A stretch of 64,000 nt of DNA from Brucella tritici (GCF_902825325.1 NZ_CADEAR010000003.1:310001-374000); one strand, 5' to 3'; counted from the first letter of the stretch, positions 49,396 through 59,093 are shown. A program made the numbers and translations. The notes: generated from the sequence alone by a model not told the origin.

Positions 49396-50082
49396 ATGAA
49401 ACGTTCTGAAATCAACGAAATCATCCGCGAAAGCGACGCTTTCATTCGCTCTTTCGGCTATGTCATGCCGCCTTTCGCATACTGGTCTCCCGAGGAATTG
49501 AAGGCGCGGACCTCTTCGGATGCGCATGCTATTCGCGACGCGCGCCTTGGCTGGGATATCACCGATTACGGGCAGGGCAAATTTGCCGATCTCGGCCTGT
49601 TTCTCTTCACCACGCGCAACGGCAATGCCGAGGACCTCAAGCGCGGCGGTGGCATGCTTTATGCCGAAAAGATCATGATCTCGCGCAAGAACCAGCTTTC
49701 TCCGATGCACCGCCATGTGGTGAAGGCCGAAGACATTATCAATCGTGGTGGCGGCACACTGGTGCTGGAACTGTTCAATTCACTGCCGGATGGCAGTGTG
49801 GATGAGGAAACCGACGTGACGGTTGCCACCGACGGACGCCTTGTGACGCAGAAGGCTGGTGCTCACCTGAAGCTGCAGCCGGGCGAAAGCGTGACGCTGC
49901 TGCCGGGCAACTGGCATGCTTTCTGGGGCGAGGGCGGCGATGTGCTGATTGGCGAGGTTTCGACTGTCAACGACGACCTGACCGACAATATTTTCCGCGA
50001 GCCGATCGGCCGTTTTTCGAATATCGAAGAAAACGAGAAGCCGCTACATCTCCTGGTGTCCGACTACGACAAATGGCTGTAA
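49396..50082 (+). CDS. D-lyxose/D-mannose ketol-isomerase
   Basis: 228 residues, cupin fold of the D-lyxose isomerase family (formerly DUF1498). MKRSEINEIIRESDAFI start, metal-binding motif MHRHVVKAEDIINRGGG with two His and Glu, and the late His in GNWHAFWGEGGD. Interconverts lyxose and xylulose or mannose and fructose. GGGAGG stands 9 nt before the ATG I use; the frame is open much further upstream without conservation. Single gene. Confidence 0.9.
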   Translation: MKRSEINEIIRESDAFIRSFGYVMPPFAYWSPEELKARTSSDAHAIRDARLGWDITDYGQGKFADLGLFLFTTRNGNAEDLKRGGGMLYAEKIMISRKNQLSPMHRHVVKAEDIINRGGGTLVLELFNSLPDGSVDEETDVTVATDGRLVTQKAGAHLKLQPGESVTLLPGNWHAFWGEGGDVLIGEVSTVNDDLTDNIFREPIGRFSNIEENEKPLHLLVSDYDKWL

Positions 50083-50096
50083 GCCTACCGATATTT

Positions 50097-50226
50097 CGGT
50101 TCTGGCTGCCTGCAAATGAAGTTGTTTGACGCTTCCGGTCTGCATGTAACTTTAAGTGAACGGCTCCCCGGTTCTCTAACGCCGTCATTTCCGGCAAACG
50201 GGGTCGGGAAGCTCAACAGGCTCTCG
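50097..50226. repeat. degenerate relative of the 142-bp hairpin element
   Basis: Contains GCAAATG, CGCTTCCGGT, ACTTTAAGT and GCTCCCCGGTTCTC in the same order as the element at 46461 (GCAAATG, GCGTTTCGGT, CCTTAAGT, CGCTCCGGTACTC), with an end CAGGCTCT. It fills most of the gap before ugd. Confidence 0.5.
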
Positions 50227-50251
50227 CGAAGGCAACTGAAGGACTGAACAT

Positions 50252-51562
50252 ATGAAGCTGGCGATGATCGGAACGGGCTATGTGGGGCTGGTTTCGGGTG
50301 TGTGTTTTGCCGAATTCGGCTTTCACGTCACCTGCGTCGACAAGAATCCATCGATCATCGAACGGCTGAAGGCCGGGAAAGTCACCATCTTCGAGCCGGG
50401 GCTCGATGAACTGATGACCCGCAATATTCGCGATGGCCGGCTGGAGTTCAGTACCGATCTTCCGGCAAGTGTCGCGGACGCTGACGTCATCTTCATCGCG
50501 GTCGGCACGCCATCCCGTCGCGGAGATGGCGAGGCGGACCTGCAATATATTGAAGCGGCTGCGGATGAAATCGCCGCTGCCATGAAGCCTGGTGCCGTGG
50601 TCGTTATCAAGTCGACGGTCGTGGTCGGTACCAATGCGCGCATACGCGACCGCATCAAGACTGCCAATCCGGGTGTCTCGTTCTCAATGGTGTCCAATCC
50701 GGAATTCCTGCGGGAAGGTTCGGCAATCGAGGATTTCATGCGACCCGACCGTGTGGTTGTCGGGGTGGAAGACGAACGCGGCAGAACCGCAATGCAGCGC
50801 CTCTATCGTCCGCTTTACCTGCGTGAAACGCCGATGGTCGTCACGTCGCTGGAAAATGCCGAGATCATCAAATATGCGGCCAATGCCTTTCTGGCCATGA
50901 AGGTGACATTCATCAACGAGGTTGCCGACCTTTGCGAGAAGACTGGCGGCAATGTGCAGGAAGTGGCTCGCGCAATCGGCATGGATAACCGCATCGGCTC
51001 GAAATTCCTGCATGCCGGTCCGGGCTTTGGCGGGTCGTGCTTCCCGAAGGACACACGTGCCTTCGCTGCGACGGGCAAGAAATATGATGCGCCGCAATCG
51101 CTGATCGAACAGGTCATTGCGGTCAATGAGACGCGCAAACAGTCGATGGCCGAACGGATCGTGACTGCTGCCAAGGAAAACGGTGCAGACACGGTTGCTG
51201 TCCTGGGCGTCGCCTTCAAGCCGAACACCGATGATATCCGCGAGTCTCCTGCGCTCGACATTATCGCGGCCATTCAGAAAGCAGGGATCAAGGTGCAGGC
51301 GCATGATCCTGAAGCCATGGACGCTGCCAGGGCGGTGCTGCCGGATGTTGTCTGGTGCAATTCGGCCTATGAAGCGGCGAAGGGCGCAGGCGTTGTTGCC
51401 CTGCTGACCGAATGGAACGCCTATCGTGCGCTCGATCTGAAACGGGTGGCCAATGGTATGGCCGGAAATGTGCTGATCGATCTGCGCAATGTCTACAAGG
51501 CAGAAGACATTGCAGGCACCGGCCTTGATTATCGTTCCGTCGGCCGGACGCTTCGGGCCTGA
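50252..51562 (+). CDS. ugd: UDP-glucose 6-dehydrogenase
   Basis: 436 residues; oxidises UDP-glucose to UDP-glucuronate with two NAD+. N-terminal Rossmann motif GTGYVGLVSG, the NPEFLREGSAI loop, the nucleophile Cys in FGGSCFPKDT at about 263, and the C-terminal UDP-binding domain (LGVAFKPNTDDIRESP, first part). UDP-glucuronate is the precursor of UDP-galacturonate, which fits the sugar-lipid genes next door. AAGGA precedes the ATG. Confidence 0.96.
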   Translation: MKLAMIGTGYVGLVSGVCFAEFGFHVTCVDKNPSIIERLKAGKVTIFEPGLDELMTRNIRDGRLEFSTDLPASVADADVIFIAVGTPSRRGDGEADLQYIEAAADEIAAAMKPGAVVVIKSTVVVGTNARIRDRIKTANPGVSFSMVSNPEFLREGSAIEDFMRPDRVVVGVEDERGRTAMQRLYRPLYLRETPMVVTSLENAEIIKYAANAFLAMKVTFINEVADLCEKTGGNVQEVARAIGMDNRIGSKFLHAGPGFGGSCFPKDTRAFAATGKKYDAPQSLIEQVIAVNETRKQSMAERIVTAAKENGADTVAVLGVAFKPNTDDIRESPALDIIAAIQKAGIKVQAHDPEAMDAARAVLPDVVWCNSAYEAAKGAGVVALLTEWNAYRALDLKRVANGMAGNVLIDLRNVYKAEDIAGTGLDYRSVGRTLRA

Positions 51563-51565
51563 CCA

Positions 51566-51685
51566 GAGCATTTCCAGCAAAAGTGGAAACCGGTGTTGCG
51601 TCCGAAACGCGCTCTAACTGTTTATTTTGACGCGCATCTTTTCCGAAAACCGTTTCACACTTTTCGGGGTGCGCTCTGGAAATGC
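51566..51685. repeat. Bru-RS-like repeat fragment and short palindrome
   Basis: 51566-51615 (GAGCATTTCCAGCAAAAGTG... to GCGCTC) is the right half of the Bru-RS-like element in reverse orientation; 51631-51676 is a second palindrome, GCGCATCTTTTCCGAAAACC with TTTTCGGGGTGCGC. Together they occupy the gap between the convergent ugd and LAB_N genes. Confidence 0.7.
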
Positions 51686-51692
51686 CGGGGAG

Positions 51693-52022
51693 TTACTCCC
51701 CGACCGTCAGCCGCTTCTTCTCATTGGCGATGAGCCAGAGATTGCGGATATAGACGACGAGGCCAAGGCCTTGGCCCGCGATGAAGACCGGGTCCTTGCG
51801 CTGGATCGCATAGATCAGCAGCAAGGTGCCGCCGAAAAGCGAGAAGAACCAGAAGGCGACCGGCATGACGCTGCGCTTCGCCTTTTCGGATGCCAGCCAC
51901 TGCACGACGAAGCGCATGGTGAAGCAGGCCTGAGCGACGAAGCCCAGCACGATCCAGCCATCCCACTGCGCCACGAAGACCTCGTGCAGCCACTGTGACA
52001 GGCTGTTGAAAATATCAGTCAT
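51693..52022 (-). CDS. LAB_N domain membrane protein
   Basis: 109 residues with three membrane spans, wholly a lipid-A-disaccharide synthase N-terminal (LAB_N) domain: GFVAQACFTMRFVVQWLAS, SVMPVAFWFFSLFGGTLLL (start), YIRNLWLI. The domain is separate from LpxB. It overlaps the end of the glycosyltransferase gene by 8 nt. In Rhizobium such a protein (RgtF) works with the GT2 enzyme RgtE in making dodecaprenyl-phosphate galacturonate; the same pairing here is inference. Confidence 0.9.
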   Translation of the reverse strand: MTDIFNSLSQWLHEVFVAQWDGWIVLGFVAQACFTMRFVVQWLASEKAKRSVMPVAFWFFSLFGGTLLLIYAIQRKDPVFIAGQGLGLVVYIRNLWLIANEKKRLTVGE

Positions 52023-52746
52023 GGGTGATCTCTCTCACACGCGGAACGACCTTGCGGCGCTTCCGCAGCCACCAGACGCCATAAAGATCCAGAATGCCGC
52101 GCACTCCACGGTCCAGAATGCCGTAATTGGATTTGCCGTGGCGGCGTTCGCGGTCGACCACATCGACATGCACGACGTCGAAGCCCTCGCGGATCGCCAA
52201 GGCAGGCAGATAGCGATGCCATCCATCAAAGAAAGGCAGTTGTCGGAACAGGTCAGTGTGCAGCGCTTTCAGGCCACAGCCGGAATCGCGGGTCTTGTCC
52301 TTGAGGATCGCGCCGCGCAGATTATTGGCAAAGCGTGACGAAAGCTGCTTGAGTTTTGTATCCGTACGCTTGAGGCGCTGTCCGGCAGCAATGCCGTAAT
52401 CAGGCCCGGCCTTTAACAGCGCATCTGCCAGAACGGGGAGATAGGCGGGGTTGTTCTGTCCGTCGCCGTCCATGGTCACGACGATCTTGCCGCGTGCTGC
52501 GAAAACGCCGGAACGCACAGCGGCGCTCTGGCCTGACGACCGGTCGTGGCGCAGATGGCGCAGTGGCTTGCCTGCATGAATGCGGCCTGCGAGTACATCG
52601 CTGGTTGAGTCCGTCGAACCGTCGTCGACGACGATGACTTCGTATGCGCGGCCCTGCATGGCGGCATCGACTTCATCCAGCAAAAAGGCAAGATTGTCGG
52701 CTTCGTTGCGGCAGGGGATAACCACAGAAATCGTCGGTGTGTCCAA
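52015..52746 (-). CDS. family 2 glycosyltransferase, polyprenyl-phosphate sugar synthase type
   Basis: 243 residues, cytoplasmic GT-A fold: ISVVIPCRNEADNL, YEVIVVDDGSTDST, and the metal site VVTMDGDGQNNPAYL, then the family-specific SSRFANNLRG and RDSGCGLKAL. No C-terminal membrane spans, like dolichol-phosphate-mannose synthases of the short type. It likely transfers a sugar or uronic acid onto a polyprenyl phosphate for periplasmic lipid A/core decoration. Translationally coupled to the LAB_N gene, and next to ugd. Confidence 0.9.
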   Translation of the reverse strand: MDTPTISVVIPCRNEADNLAFLLDEVDAAMQGRAYEVIVVDDGSTDSTSDVLAGRIHAGKPLRHLRHDRSSGQSAAVRSGVFAARGKIVVTMDGDGQNNPAYLPVLADALLKAGPDYGIAAGQRLKRTDTKLKQLSSRFANNLRGAILKDKTRDSGCGLKALHTDLFRQLPFFDGWHRYLPALAIREGFDVVHVDVVDRERRHGKSNYGILDRGVRGILDLYGVWWLRKRRKVVPRVREITHD

Positions 52747-52923
52747 GCGGAGTGTTCCTTTATTCCTCGCGCTATCTGCTTAAGCTCGGCTTTCCTGCCC
52801 GGAAACCCGATAAAGCGCAAGGCGCGCTCCATAGCATTGATTGGATGGCAAAGCCAAGACGGTTCAAGTAAACGTGAGTTCTGGCCCGGATAATAGCTCG
52901 ATTGATCGGTTGACTGCCGTTTT

Positions 52924-53868
52924 TTAGCCGGACATAGCCGGATACGGAAGAGCCTCCTCCAGCCAATCCAGAAAATTCTGCGTCACTTCATCCCGGTTGA
53001 TCTCATTGAGGCTCTCGTGGCGGGTGCAGGGCAGGATCATGCATTGGACACGCTCGAAACCCATTTTCAGCATTCTCTCCGCCAGCCTGCGCACGGCAGC
53101 GCCGTTCACCGTTGCGGGGTCTTCGGCCCCGCCAACGAGACTGAACGGCATGTTTCGCGGGACTTTCGAGAAGTTCCGGTCATCAGCGCCACGGCGGATC
53201 ATGCGGAAAATGTCGATCCATAACGCCACGCTGGCGTCGAAGCCGCAAAGCGGATCGGCGACATATGCATCGACTTCCGCCGTATCATGCGAAAGCCAGT
53301 CGAATAGCGTGCGGTGGCCTTGTACGGATCGACCCCAGGCGCGGAAGGTCATTTTCGGCAGAATGGCGCTTGGAACGTCCGAACCTTTCAGCATGCGCTC
53401 CGTATAAAGGAGTGCGAGTGCCAAAGCGCTTTCCACACCGCCATCGACATTGGCGTTCCAGATCGCGGCCGCATCGACTGTATCGGCGTAGTTCAGCACA
53501 TAGTTCAGTGTGATCAGCCCGCCCATGGAATGTCCGAAAAGCACGATCGGGAGACCCGGATGGTTCTCGTGAATATGTCGGTTAAGCGCGCGCACGTCCT
53601 CGATAGCTACAACATGGCCCAGCTTTTGTGCGAACATTCCTCTCGTCGCATGAGCGCCGATATTGGTGCCATGCCCGCGATGGTCGTGGATATAGACGTG
53701 GTAGCCCGCCGCGACCAAGGCGGAGGCGAAACGTTCATAGCGCGCGGAATGTTCGGCAAGGCCATGGCATATCTGGACAACTCCTCGCGGTGTCCCGGCG
53801 CGGACGGTGCGGAACGGGAGTTCCGATTTGTCGGAAACCGTCAGATGATGAATGGTTTTGAATGTCAT
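52924..53868 (-). CDS. alpha/beta hydrolase, lysophospholipase-like
   Basis: 314 residues. Serine hydrolase of the monoacylglycerol lipase/lysophospholipase group: QICHGLAEHSARYERFA, YIHDHRGHG, nucleophile Ser in LFGHSMGGLITL (about 111), Asp in VGGAEDP and His in CTRHESLNE. No signal peptide, so cytoplasmic. The start ATG is used; a TTG 27 nt upstream is possible. Confidence 0.9.
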   Translation of the reverse strand: MTFKTIHHLTVSDKSELPFRTVRAGTPRGVVQICHGLAEHSARYERFASALVAAGYHVYIHDHRGHGTNIGAHATRGMFAQKLGHVVAIEDVRALNRHIHENHPGLPIVLFGHSMGGLITLNYVLNYADTVDAAAIWNANVDGGVESALALALLYTERMLKGSDVPSAILPKMTFRAWGRSVQGHRTLFDWLSHDTAEVDAYVADPLCGFDASVALWIDIFRMIRRGADDRNFSKVPRNMPFSLVGGAEDPATVNGAAVRRLAERMLKMGFERVQCMILPCTRHESLNEINRDEVTQNFLDWLEEALPYPAMSG

Positions 53869-54091
53869 TTCGCCATCTGATTTTATGCCGCGCAAATAGT
53901 CAATCTCCCACGATGCGGCGTCGCTTAAACAGGCATTGGAACGGAGTGTGAATGAATTTTAGGCAATTACGTTTTTTGTGCAGATTCCGCTTGAAAAGCG
54001 CAAAAGCTTGGGCAAATCTAGTTTTGCAGACAGGGTTTTTGAAGGGCAATCAGGGGCGTTTTAAACAGGATTTCACGTCATAACTTGCAGG
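53869..54091. other. upstream region of the hydrolase and ettA
   Basis: Part of a 475-bp gap between divergent genes. Apart from two strong hairpins (54092-54180) I find no gene; a minus-strand open frame of 67 codons here has no recognisable protein features. Confidence 0.5.
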
Positions 54092-54180
54092 CCGTCCGAT
54101 GAAAGGGAGGAAACTTTCGCGGACGGTGGCCAGAGGGGAAACCGGGTGACGGAAATATCCGCGCCCGGTTTCATTATTTA
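54092..54180 (+). ncRNA. candidate structured RNA upstream of ettA
   Basis: Two adjoining hairpins. First: CCGTCCG (54092-54098)/CGGACGG (54120-54126), with inner GAAAG/CTTTC presenting GGAGGAA in the loop. Second: GAAACCGGG (54138-54146)/CCCGGTTTC (54164-54172), with inner CGGA/TCCG and an AATA loop, followed by ATTATTTA. No reading frame and no repeat-family match in the window. It may be a small RNA with a weak terminator or a long ettA leader (about 165 nt before the ATG). Confidence 0.4.
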
Positions 54181-54343
54181 TGGTTCTCATCAAACATTGA
54201 TTGGCTGTTGCCACTGCTTCTGTTTCGCGGGTTGCCGTTTGCTTCCGGGGCATAATTAGCCTACATACGCGTCAACAATTTCCGCGCGGCTCGGTAAGCA
54301 TTGGACCGATCGCGCTTCTCAACCTGCGGAGACGACGCGCTTT

Positions 54344-55993
54344 ATGGCACGCCAATTCATCTATCATATGTCCGGGCTGAATAAGGCCTACGGCGCCAAG
54401 AAGGTTATCGAAAACCTTCATCTGTCATTCTATCCAGATGCGAAGATCGGTATTCTCGGCCCCAACGGTGCCGGTAAGTCGACGATCCTCAAGATCATGG
54501 CCGGTCTCGACAAGGAATATACCGGTGAAGCGTGGCTCGCCGACGGTGCCACTTGCGGTTATCTCGCGCAGGAACCGCATCTCGATCCAGAAAAAACTGT
54601 GCTTGGCAACGTTATGGAAGGTGTGGCTGCGAAGACCGCCATTCTTGAGCGTTATAACGAGCTGATGATGAACTATTCTGATGAAACCGCCGACGAAGGT
54701 GCGGCGCTTCAGGATGTCATCGACAGCCAGAACCTCTGGGATCTGGAAAGCCAGGTTGAAATGGCGATGGAAGCCTTGCGCTGCCCGCCAGCCGATGCCG
54801 ATGTCACCAAGCTTTCGGGCGGTGAGCGTCGCCGCGTTGCGCTTTGCAAGCTGCTGCTTTCGAAGCCTGATCTGCTGCTGCTCGACGAACCAACCAACCA
54901 CCTTGACGCTGAAACCACCGCTTGGCTGGAAAAGCATCTGCGCGAATATCAGGGCGCTGTCCTGCTCATCACGCACGATCGCTACTTCCTCGACAATGTG
55001 ACCGGCTGGATTCTCGAACTCGACCGCGGTCGTGGCATTCCTTACGAAGGCAACTACTCGGCTTATCTCGAAGCCAAGGCCAAGCGCATGATTCAGGAAG
55101 GACGTGAAGAAGATTCGCGTCAGAAAGCTCTTGAGCGTGAGCGCCAGTGGATTGCCGCAAGCCCGAAGGCACGTCAGGCCAAGTCGAAAGCTCGTATCAA
55201 GGCTTACGATCAGCTCGTTGAAGCTGCGGAAAACCAGCGTCCGGGCGATGCCCAGATTCTGATCCCGGCAGGCGAACGTCTCGGTCAGGTGGTTATTGAA
55301 GCTGAAGGTCTGACCAAGTCGTTTGGCGACCGTATGCTGATCGAAGACCTGACATTCAAGCTGCCTCCAGGTGGCATTGTTGGTGTTATCGGTCCAAACG
55401 GTGCCGGTAAGTCGACGCTGTTCAAGATGATTACCGGTCAGGAAAAGCCGGATTCCGGTTCGATCCGCATCGGCGATACTGTGCATCTTGGTTATGTCGA
55501 TCAGAGCCGCGACCACCTCGATCCGAACAAGAATGTCTGGGAAGAAATTTCCGGCGGCAACGACATCATCAAGCTCGGCAAGTTCGAAATGAACTCCCGC
55601 GCTTATTGCGGTGCGTTCAATTTCAAGGGTGGTGATCAGCAGGCCAAGGTTGGCAATCTGTCCGGCGGTCAGCGCAACCGCGTGCATCTCGCCAAGATGT
55701 TGCAGGCAGGCGGCAACGTTCTGCTGCTCGACGAACCGACCAACGATCTTGATACGGAAACGCTGGCAGCGCTCGAAGATGCGCTTGAAAAGTATGCTGG
55801 CTGCGCTGTTATCATCTCCCATGATCGTATGTTCCTCGACCGTCTCGCGACACATATCCTCGCCTTCGAAGGCGATAGCCATGTTGAATGGTTCGAAGGC
55901 AACTTCGAAGATTATGAGGCTGACAAGGTTCGTCGTCTCGGACCCGAGAGTGTCAACCCGAAGCGGGTAACGTATAAGCCGCTTACCCGATAA
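54344..55993 (+). CDS. ettA: energy-dependent translational throttle protein (ABC-F)
   Basis: 549 residues, cytoplasmic, two ABC ATPase domains without membrane spans. First: [33 protein letters not shown]. Second: [34 protein letters not shown]. The linker between them contains the EttA-type arm and tRNA-interaction motif. EttA binds the ribosomal E site and gates elongation according to the ADP/ATP ratio. Terminator follows 9 bp after the stop. Confidence 0.96.
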   Translation: MARQFIYHMSGLNKAYGAKKVIENLHLSFYPDAKIGILGPNGAGKSTILKIMAGLDKEYTGEAWLADGATCGYLAQEPHLDPEKTVLGNVMEGVAAKTAILERYNELMMNYSDETADEGAALQDVIDSQNLWDLESQVEMAMEALRCPPADADVTKLSGGERRRVALCKLLLSKPDLLLLDEPTNHLDAETTAWLEKHLREYQGAVLLITHDRYFLDNVTGWILELDRGRGIPYEGNYSAYLEAKAKRMIQEGREEDSRQKALERERQWIAASPKARQAKSKARIKAYDQLVEAAENQRPGDAQILIPAGERLGQVVIEAEGLTKSFGDRMLIEDLTFKLPPGGIVGVIGPNGAGKSTLFKMITGQEKPDSGSIRIGDTVHLGYVDQSRDHLDPNKNVWEEISGGNDIIKLGKFEMNSRAYCGAFNFKGGDQQAKVGNLSGGQRNRVHLAKMLQAGGNVLLLDEPTNDLDTETLAALEDALEKYAGCAVIISHDRMFLDRLATHILAFEGDSHVEWFEGNFEDYEADKVRRLGPESVNPKRVTYKPLTR

Positions 55994-56001
55994 TGACTTC
56001 C

Positions 56002-56029
56002 AAGGCCGGTGCATCGCACCGGCCTTTTT
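56002..56029 (+). terminator. terminator of ettA
   Basis: AAGGCCGGTGC-atc-GCACCGGCCTTTTT. Confidence 0.94.
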
Positions 56030-56065
56030 ATTTCAGGCCCTTTTCACGTGATGAAAGGAAAGACG

Positions 56066-56833
56066 ATGAAAGACTGGTCCGCAAAACAGTATCTGAAGTT
56101 TGAAGATGAACGCAGCCGCCCGGCGCGCGATCTTCTGGCGCAGATACCCCTGCCAGCGCCGCGCAAGGTGGTGGATATCGGCTGCGGACCCGGCAATTCG
56201 ACCGAGCTTCTTGTGGAGCGCTGGCCGGATGCACAGATTTCAGGCTTCGATACGTCGCCAGACATGATCGAAAAGGCGAAGACCCGTCTGCCAGACGTAG
56301 AGTTCTTCATCAGTGATGCCGCCAGTTTCGAGCCGGATGCCGAAACGGATGTGCTGTTTTCCAATGCTGTTTTCCAATGGTTGCCGGACCATATCGAGCA
56401 ATTGCAGCGGCTGTTGTCACTGCTGCAACCCGGCGCGGTGCTGGCCGTCCAGATGCCGGATAATATGGGCGAGCAGACCCATGTTGGTATGCGTGACGTC
56501 GCAAAAACAGAGGCCTTCGTCGCCAAGATCGGCACCAAGGGCAGGGGACCTCTGCCGCCGGTGATGGAATATTATAACGCGCTCGCCGGTCAGGCTGCGC
56601 GGCTCGACATATGGCATACGGTCTATAACCACCCGCTGGATGGCGTTGATGCGATTGTGGAATGGGTGAAGGGGACAGGGTTGCGACCGTTTCTCGATCC
56701 GCTCGATGAACAGGAGCAGGCCGACTATCTGAAAGCTTACAAGGCGAGGATTGCGACGCATTATCCGGCGGCTGTCGATGGGAAAGTCCTGCTGCGTTTC
56801 CCACGTATTTTTCTGGTTGTTCAGAAGAAATAG
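56066..56833 (+). CDS. tam: trans-aconitate 2-methyltransferase
   Basis: 255 residues, SAM-dependent class I methyltransferase: [15 protein letters not shown] (motif I, about 35-50), [15 protein letters not shown], and [15 protein letters not shown]. The start [20 protein letters not shown] is the Tam N terminus; AAAGGA lies 6 nt upstream. Tam detoxifies trans-aconitate, an aconitase inhibitor formed from cis-aconitate. The next gene on the strand is a dicarboxylate-type transporter. Confidence 0.94.
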   Translation: MKDWSAKQYLKFEDERSRPARDLLAQIPLPAPRKVVDIGCGPGNSTELLVERWPDAQISGFDTSPDMIEKAKTRLPDVEFFISDAASFEPDAETDVLFSNAVFQWLPDHIEQLQRLLSLLQPGAVLAVQMPDNMGEQTHVGMRDVAKTEAFVAKIGTKGRGPLPPVMEYYNALAGQAARLDIWHTVYNHPLDGVDAIVEWVKGTGLRPFLDPLDEQEQADYLKAYKARIATHYPAAVDGKVLLRFPRIFLVVQKK

Positions 56834-57114
56834 TCGCCCGACAGACAACTCTACACGGGGAATTGATCGATTGCCTGTGTAGAGAGAATTGATTATTATA
56901 TAATTATTTCAATGCATTATGTTTCCGCATCATTGCACGGCGACGCCAATCATATCTTTTAGCAACTTCTCATATTGGAATAGATTGCATGCAAACGATT
57001 TTGTTCCTATGGTCTGGCCGCATCCTGAAACCGCTCTAGATATGGAGCCGTCATGATCGCAACGCCGCGATGCGCGCCATCCCCGTTGCGATTTCGTTCA
57101 GGAGGCCGGTTTCG
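56834..57114. other. tam-transporter intergenic region
   Basis: The gap to 57386 is 553 bp. It holds the hairpin CTCTACAC ... GTGTAGAG (56850-56885) after tam, an AT-rich part (56885-57040), and two tiny frames with ribosome sites (57115 and 57246). No tRNA or repeat-family member. Confidence 0.5.
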
Positions 57115-57222
57115 ATGCTCTTGCTCCGTTTTTACTTTTCAATGGAAATGAACGCCGAGGCTGCCGGTTCAAGGACTGTTTCAGGCGTCTTTGCGTCTTC
57201 GCAATTGATCCAAACAGTATGA
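57115..57222 (+). CDS. possible small ORF (35 aa) upstream of the transporter
   Basis: ATG preceded by AGGAGG at 9 nt, frame MLLLRFYFSMEMNAEAA... of 35 codons ending TGA. No known family. A strong ribosome site before such a short frame suggests a leader peptide or microprotein, but it may be chance. Confidence 0.3.
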   Translation: MLLLRFYFSMEMNAEAAGSRTVSGVFASSQLIQTV

Positions 57223-57245
57223 TTTCGACCGGGAGGACATTTCAA

Positions 57246-57296
57246 ATGCGAGCCTGCTTTCCAGTTGAAATGCGGTTCGCAGTTTTATGTTTATGA
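57246..57296 (+). CDS. possible leader peptide (16 aa) upstream of the transporter
   Basis: ATG preceded by GGGAGG at 9 nt; frame MRACFPVEMRFAVLCL-stop, ending 90 bp before the transporter start. Second tiny frame in a row with a good ribosome site. Function unknown. Confidence 0.3.
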   Translation: MRACFPVEMRFAVLCL

Positions 57297-57386
57297 AGTG
57301 AAACAATCGCCGATTTCGGTAATCCCTGCCTGGGGTCGGCGGCTTGCAGGCTGTTTGAGAACCGCCTGCTATCGGGAGTTTTCAGA

Positions 57387-58724
57387 ATGAACAATGCAGA
57401 AATGCATGCTGACGCCAATGGCGAGGTCGAAGCGGCACATGATGCCCATGACACGCGCCGCCGCGTCTTTGCCATCGTGGCCAGCGCATCGGGTAATCTG
57501 GTGGAGTGGTACGATTTTTACGTCTATTCCTTCGGTGCACTTTATTTCGCATCGCAGTTTTTCCCTGCCGAGGATCAGACCAGTCAGCTGCTGAATGCGG
57601 CTGCGATTTTTGCGGCTGGCTTCCTCATGCGCCCCATCGGCGGCTGGCTGTTTGGCCGCATTGCCGACAAGCTCGGTCGCCGCAAATCCATGCTGATTTC
57701 GGTCACGATGATGTGCCTTGGCTCCTTCGCCATCGCCATTTTGCCGACCTATGAAACAATCGGTGTTCTGGCACCATTCCTGCTGCTGATCGTGCGTTTG
57801 CTGCAGGGCCTTTCGGTCGGCGGCGAATATGGTACCACCGCTACCTATATGAGCGAAGTGGCGCTGGCCGGGCGCCGGGGCTTCTTCTCGTCGTTCCAGT
57901 ATGTCACGCTGATTGGCGGGCAGTTGCTTGCTGTTCTGGTGATCGTGGTGCTGCAGTTCTTCCTAACGTCGGACGAGCTTCATGCCTGGGGTTGGCGCAT
58001 TCCTTTCGCTATTGGCGGCGTTGCGGCCATCGTCGCACTATTCCTGCGGCGGACCCTTCACGAGACCTCGACGGAAGAAACCCGCAGCAACAAGGCGGCA
58101 GGCAGCTTTGCCAATATTTGGAAGAACCACCGCAAGGCCTTCCTTGTCGTCGTCGGCTTCACGGCTGGCGGTTCGCTCGCCTTCTATACCTTCACCACCT
58201 ATATGCAGAAATATCTGGTCAACACCGCTGGCATGAGCAAGGAAACGGCCAGCGAAACCATGACCTTCGTGCTGTTGGCCTACATGCTGATGCAGCCGCT
58301 TTTCGGCGCGTTGTCCGACAAGATTGGCCGTAAGGCGATGATGATCGGCTTTGGCGGTATTTCGATCCTGACCACGATTCCGCTCATGACGCTGATCGGT
58401 TCGGTGCAGAGCCCGACCATGGCATTCATCTATATCGTGATCGCTCTGGCGGTTGTCAGCATGTACACCTCGATTAGCGGCATCGTGAAGGCAGAGCTGT
58501 TTCCGGCGGAAGTGCGGGCGCTCGGTGTCGGCTTTGCTTATGCCATCGCCAATGCGATCTTCGGCGGTACCGCTGAATATGTGGCACTCTGGTTCAAGCA
58601 GCAGGGTATGGAAAGCGGCTTCTTTTGGTACGTGACCATCATGATGGTCATCGTGTTTGCGGTCAGCATCTTCATGCCGAACCCGCGTGAGCACGGCTAT
58701 CTGCAGGGGCACGGTACCGAATAA
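57387..58724 (+). CDS. MFS transporter, metabolite:H+ symporter family (KgtP-like)
   Basis: 445 residues, twelve spans. MHS-family features: [55 protein letters not shown]. KgtP-type proteins import 2-oxoglutarate and related di- and tricarboxylates. With tam just upstream, an aconitate- or citrate-related substrate is conceivable but unproven. GGGAG precedes the ATG. Confidence 0.9.
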   Translation: MNNAEMHADANGEVEAAHDAHDTRRRVFAIVASASGNLVEWYDFYVYSFGALYFASQFFPAEDQTSQLLNAAAIFAAGFLMRPIGGWLFGRIADKLGRRKSMLISVTMMCLGSFAIAILPTYETIGVLAPFLLLIVRLLQGLSVGGEYGTTATYMSEVALAGRRGFFSSFQYVTLIGGQLLAVLVIVVLQFFLTSDELHAWGWRIPFAIGGVAAIVALFLRRTLHETSTEETRSNKAAGSFANIWKNHRKAFLVVVGFTAGGSLAFYTFTTYMQKYLVNTAGMSKETASETMTFVLLAYMLMQPLFGALSDKIGRKAMMIGFGGISILTTIPLMTLIGSVQSPTMAFIYIVIALAVVSMYTSISGIVKAELFPAEVRALGVGFAYAIANAIFGGTAEYVALWFKQQGMESGFFWYVTIMMVIVFAVSIFMPNPREHGYLQGHGTE

Positions 58725-58743
58725 TCAGATCACATTCATCAGT

Positions 58744-58771
58744 AAAAACGCCGCCTCCGGGCGGCGTTTTT
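58744..58771. terminator. bidirectional terminator
   Basis: AAAAACGCCGCC-tccg-GGCGGCGTTTTT between the convergent transporter and DUF2293 genes; its last bases reach the DUF2293 stop codon. Confidence 0.9.
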
Positions 58772-59093
58772 ACATATTCACCGCCTCGTCGTCTTCCGGC
58801 GACAGAAGCCGTGTCGCGCGCCATTCGGTCAGCTTGGCATTGATTGCGTCGAGCACGAAGAAGCGCGCTGAATCCCTGTCATATCCATCATCACGTAGCG
58901 CATCGTAATCGGTATGCGTGTGACGCACATGCGCGACTGTCGCCAGCCAGACGGCAGTGGATGGCGGCAGCATCTTCATATGAGGGCTGAGCGCTGCCGC
59001 ACGGATAGGCTCGGAATCCGAATAGGGTATCGCCGGAAGCAGAAGCGTCAGCGATTTGGCGATTGCTTTCTGACGCATTGTGCCTGCACCCAT
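58770..59093 (-). CDS. DUF2293 protein
   Basis: 107 residues. AKSLTLLLPAIPYSDSEPIR, LPPSTAVWLATVAHVRHTHT and YDALRDDGYDRDSARFFV are the DUF2293 core. Alpha/beta cytoplasmic protein of unknown function. AAGGATG lies 7 nt before the ATG used. Confidence 0.87.
   Translation of the reverse strand: MGAGTMRQKAIAKSLTLLLPAIPYSDSEPIRAAALSPHMKMLPPSTAVWLATVAHVRHTHTDYDALRDDGYDRDSARFFVLDAINAKLTEWRATRLLSPEDDEAVNM

Noticed and set aside
54050..54253. 67-codon minus-strand frame upstream of ettA
   Set aside because: It covers the two hairpins and has no signal, membrane span or known motif.
54425..56014. 529-codon open frame on the minus strand
   Set aside because: It is exactly opposite ettA, whose two complete ABC domains leave no doubt about the coding strand; the translation has no recognisable domain.
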